A DNA stretch of 64,000 nucleotides from Gracilaria gracilis. Lineage: Eukaryota; Rhodophyta; Florideophyceae; Gracilariales; Gracilariaceae. The position numbers and the translations under genes are program-made. Below the pieces are notes generated by a model. That model did not search any database, was not told where the DNA came from, and saw only the letters and a program-made list of their open reading frames with translations. Positions within the stretch are counted from its first letter, which is position 1, and each line of letters opens with the position of its first letter. The DNA lies in assembly GCA_030374805.1 (NCBI GenBank), contig JARGSG010000183.1:372001-436000 (forward strand), in the 5' to 3' direction. This document shows positions 61,556-64,000 of this stretch, piece by piece.

Positions 61556-61948
61556 GTATGTGTGTGTCAGAAAAGAAGCGTATGACGTGGGGTGGTATGA
61601 CGGAGTGCAAACCTAAACAGGGATTGTGCATGGGCTTGGACGATCTCGATGCTAACACGCTACACTAATGAGCGTGCACAAGGCGCTTACCCTAAACCGC
61701 CGGTGGCACGGCTTGTGCGCAATGCTCCGACTCGGCTGCAGCTGGTGGCAACGACTGGCGCGCGGGGGCCCGAACGAGGGCAGACGGTGGGCGATGATGT
61801 GGACCGGCGGGGCAACGAGTGCGCGCGCATGCGAAAAAGTGCTTTTTGGGGGCCGTAATGAAGGTACCAAGTTGGTACTACCAACGGTACAGGAACCGTT
61901 GTACCGTACAACACACCAAGAGTAGCGAGCGGGGCCTGAATGTGTGAG

Positions 61949-62327
61949 CTTGCCTAGTGTCTATCGGACCAGTGTGCTGACCTCATATGAGGCCAAATTG
62001 ACCTCATATGAGGCCGACATAAAATAATCAAAAAAAAGCTTTTAGCCATATTTGCACAGACTTTTCAAATTTTGAGATTTGAAAAGTCTTCAAACAACAT
62101 CCATCGCATTGCGATAGAAGTTTTAAGTAGACGGATGGGTGAGAAGTGAAGGACGACGATCTCTGTTTACGTAGAATCGACTTCCTTCGTTACCGCCATC
62201 AAAGATGAGAGGGTAGAGGATGAAAGGAAAAACACTTCCACAGAAAAGCAAAAATATTTACTGAAAAAACTTGCCTTGAAAACTGACCTCATATGAGGTC
62301 ACTTGTCCAATAGACACTAGAGGCAAG
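61949..62327. mobile_element. MITE-like element, 379 bp
   Basis: Terminal inverted repeats: left CTTGCCTAGTGTCTAT at 61949 pairs with the right end at 62327 (complement CTTGCCTCTAGTGTCTAT, 2-nt gap). The perfect palindrome core CCTCATATGAGG occurs three times (61978-61994, 61999-62015, 62284-62301), and there is an internal 13-bp hairpin at 62058-62089. The interior is AT-rich, unlike its surroundings. No transposase inside. Confidence 0.8.
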
Positions 62328-62809
62328 TTTCGCACAGTCGGTTGCGCCTGCCGTTGCAGGTTGGCCTGTGAGTAGTTGCTGTTGCAGGCAGTGGTAAAAA
62401 CTTTAAACGGCTGCGGTATCTACGAGGAGGACAGAGACCGGAGTTAATACTCCCGAGAAGGTAGAGCTACAGTGTACTACTGTACTGTGGATATGTATCT
62501 GATTCGGTAGCGTTTCCCTGTAGATACGTGTAAAAAGGAAAAAGGGCTGCAATTCCAGCCGAGTAGGCGTTTAAGGCAGATTATCCACGGCTGTAGATAA
62601 CTTTATCTGTGTAAAGAGCAAAGTACATACAGTATCTATGATGTGAGTGGACGTGCAGTTGATGCAGTTGGGCGCCTGTGGCGCTGACTGAACGTGAACG
62701 GCGAAGGGAACTCTCAAGATACTGTACAAGATCCAAATAACAGTACGTGTTGCGACTATATGGGGGACGGAGAATCTACGGGCAGTGAGGTGCGTAGGAT
62801 ATATGTGGT

Positions 62810-62916
62810 AGAACCTCCACATGTTTGTAAAGATTTTGGGAAGAACCTCCCTTTTACAATGTAACGCGTGCAGAACCTCCTTTCCAACCAACGCGAGCCA
62901 AGTAGCAAGACCCTCC
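62810..62916. repeat. Array of AGAACCTCC motifs
   Basis: AGAACCTCC at 62810-62818, 62842-62850 and 62872-62880, with AGACCCTCC at 62908-62916. Spacing is 30-36 bp, close to three helical turns. Confidence 0.7.
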
Positions 62917-63125
62917 CTAGCTACGCTTCTGATTGGTACCGTGCCCTCCAGGCGTGACAACGGGAGCTTAAGACGCTGAAGTTTGAAAAAGTCCGCGCTT
63001 TCTTGCTGCACCGCTAAAGAGCCACGCTGTACGTTCCTTGCGCTGCACTGATCATCTCGTCAACCTCCGTAAACTACAGGTATGAACCATCTCCTCAAAA
63101 CTTGTTCTTGAACACCGTTTATTGA

Positions 63126-64000
63126 TCACGAATACTGACTATCTGGATTATCTACTATGCTTAATGCTTTTCCTAGAGCCTGCGCTGGTGTCGCAATTTC
63201 TGACTCTGCGCATTCATCCCTTCTATGCAACGTTTTGCGTCTTTTCGCTGGTGTTTTGCGCTCGAGGAATGATTTCTTACGTTTTCGCGCTCTCCCACCG
63301 AGCCCCGCGTTGGGGTTAACAACCACCAATTGATCCGAAGCACCGAGCACATCTTTGACCTCCGAAGGAACCGGAAACGGATGTTTGCGGGCGTGTCGGG
63401 TATTTTCCGGAGTTTAGAAGGGCTACCCCTTTTTCTAAGTACTCTTTAACACTCTCAACTGCGATGTTTCCGTACGTGAGGGCAACGCGGTGCATCTGAT
63501 CGCATAGAGCTTTGCAATCGGAATAGCTCACGTAAGAGGCCATCTCGTTCTTTTTGGATCCCTCGTTGTTCTCCGGTGCCTGTTCTCCTGCCGGTAACGA
63601 TTTTGGCTGTGGGGAAAGAATTTTTTCATTGCCATTGTGTTTCTTCTAATGTGGCTTCAAGTAGAGGTTCTGAATCTTCGGCGGTGGGTCCCATTGTGGC
63701 TCTCAGCCGCAAAATCTCCTGCAACGTCCAATTCTGTGGACCCCTAGACCAATACGGGTGCCAAAAGTGTTCAATACGATAGCGGATTGGAAGTGCGGTG
63801 ACTACATATGGCCATCTATCGCAAACATCGCTGAAGGTCATGAACAAACGCGTTAGATGGCAGCATGGTATGCCCCATGCAGTTGTATTGCGGCAACTAC
63901 AGTTTCCAACCAACCGTTCGGGAGAGTCGGAGCTTTTGAGAAAGGCGTTGTACATTTCTGGATCCTGAGCGTTGAGGTTATGTGTTCTTTGTATCTTAAA
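63126..64000 (-). pseudogene. Mutator-like (MULE) transposase remnant, 5' end beyond the right edge
   Basis: The minus frame is open from the right edge to 63626 and carries a SWIM zinc finger (CSC-x9-C-x-H in NCSCRNTTAWGIPCCHLTRL), the usual C-terminal module of MULE transposases. After a stop, coding potential continues in another frame (SPQPKSLPAGEQ...MASYVSYSDCKALCDQMHRV) and then, after a second change near 63380, in a third (VPSEVKDVLGASDQLVVVNP...RKRKKSFLERKT, a basic tail). Two frame changes suggest a decayed copy, unless short introns are missed. The catalytic DDE part would be outside the window. Confidence 0.75.

Larger units (their letters stand above)
61556..63125. other. Promoter of Myb gene and repeat region
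   Basis: Holds TACCAAGTTGGTA (61865-61877) next to TACCAACGGTA (61879-61889) about 320 bp before the Myb ATG, a MITE-like element (61949-62327) and an AGAACCTCC array (62810-62916). No gene supported; the frame at 62571-63011 minus has no protein-like composition. Confidence 0.5.

Noticed and set aside
62571-63011. 146-residue minus-strand ORF
   Set aside because: Composition random-like and runs across the AGAACCTCC array; start not supported.
1-64000. CRISPR array, tRNA, rRNA or bacterial operon signals
   Set aside because: No spacer-repeat structure, no T-loop/acceptor pairing or rRNA-like stretches noticed; gene spacing and introns show eukaryotic nuclear DNA.

Overview
The window is nuclear DNA from an intron-poor eukaryote. 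It holds about 26 well-separated, mostly single-exon genes. They include proteins with apparent organelle-targeting extensions (seryl-tRNA synthetase, ClpS, acetyl-CoA synthetase, radical SAM, UPF0126), a front-end fatty acid desaturase, an UFM1-specific protease, a Gemin3-like helicase and an UnbV/ASPIC secreted protein. ClpS with a leader suggests a plastid. Low intron density, long intergenic stretches, CpG-rich 5' ends and a MULE remnant fit a red alga, perhaps a florideophyte of the Chondrus type. The species is inferred, not proven. Two small introns (73 and 83 nt) can be read directly, with GTAAGG/GTATGT donors, CTAAC branch points and CAG/TAG acceptors. Several proteins must be started at an internal ATG because the longest open frame begins at TTG or GTG.

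Layout. 1-2372 (-): 3' part cut by the left edge, an unrecognised membrane protein open through the window start. 4.1-10.2 kb: organellar SerRS (-), a small membrane protein (+), spliced ClpS (-), AlkD-like protein (+). 11.4-18.1 kb: acetyl-CoA synthetase (-) diverging from a secretory glycosyltransferase-like protein (+), then an FG-GAP/ASPIC protein (-). 19.0-25.2 kb: two tandem PP2C phosphatases (+) and a DDX20/Gemin3-type helicase (+). 25.8-35.1 kb: radical SAM protein (-) diverging from a membrane protein (+); TKL kinase (-) diverging from an atypical bZIP (+). 36.2-38.8 kb: large orphan protein (-). 38.8-42.5 kb: gene-poor, with fold-back elements and a GA microsatellite. 42.6-45.6 kb: split histidine-brace (LPMO-like) secreted protein (+), then a delta-12-type desaturase (-). 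45.6-50.6 kb: coiled-coil protein (+), a palindrome cluster, DUF1963 protein (-). 51.3-61.6 kb: UFSP2 (+), membrane PEBP (-), UPF0126 channel-like protein (-), EF-hand protein (+), telobox Myb (-). 61.9-64.0 kb: a MITE-like element and a frame-broken MULE transposase whose 5' end lies beyond the right edge.

Genes mostly alternate strands, giving divergent pairs with shared 0.4-2 kb promoters (ACS/GT-like, FG-GAP/PP2C, radical SAM/membrane protein, kinase/bZIP, UPF0126/EF-hand). No operon-like pathway cluster is seen. The functions are a mix of organelle maintenance, signalling, RNA metabolism and extracellular matrix chemistry.

The two most notable signals are (i) an 11-bp interrupted palindrome TACCNNNGGTA present at least 11 times, all in intergenic DNA, where about one copy is expected by chance, and (ii) a previously unlisted two-exon gene for a secreted protein with an N-terminal-histidine copper-site arrangement.
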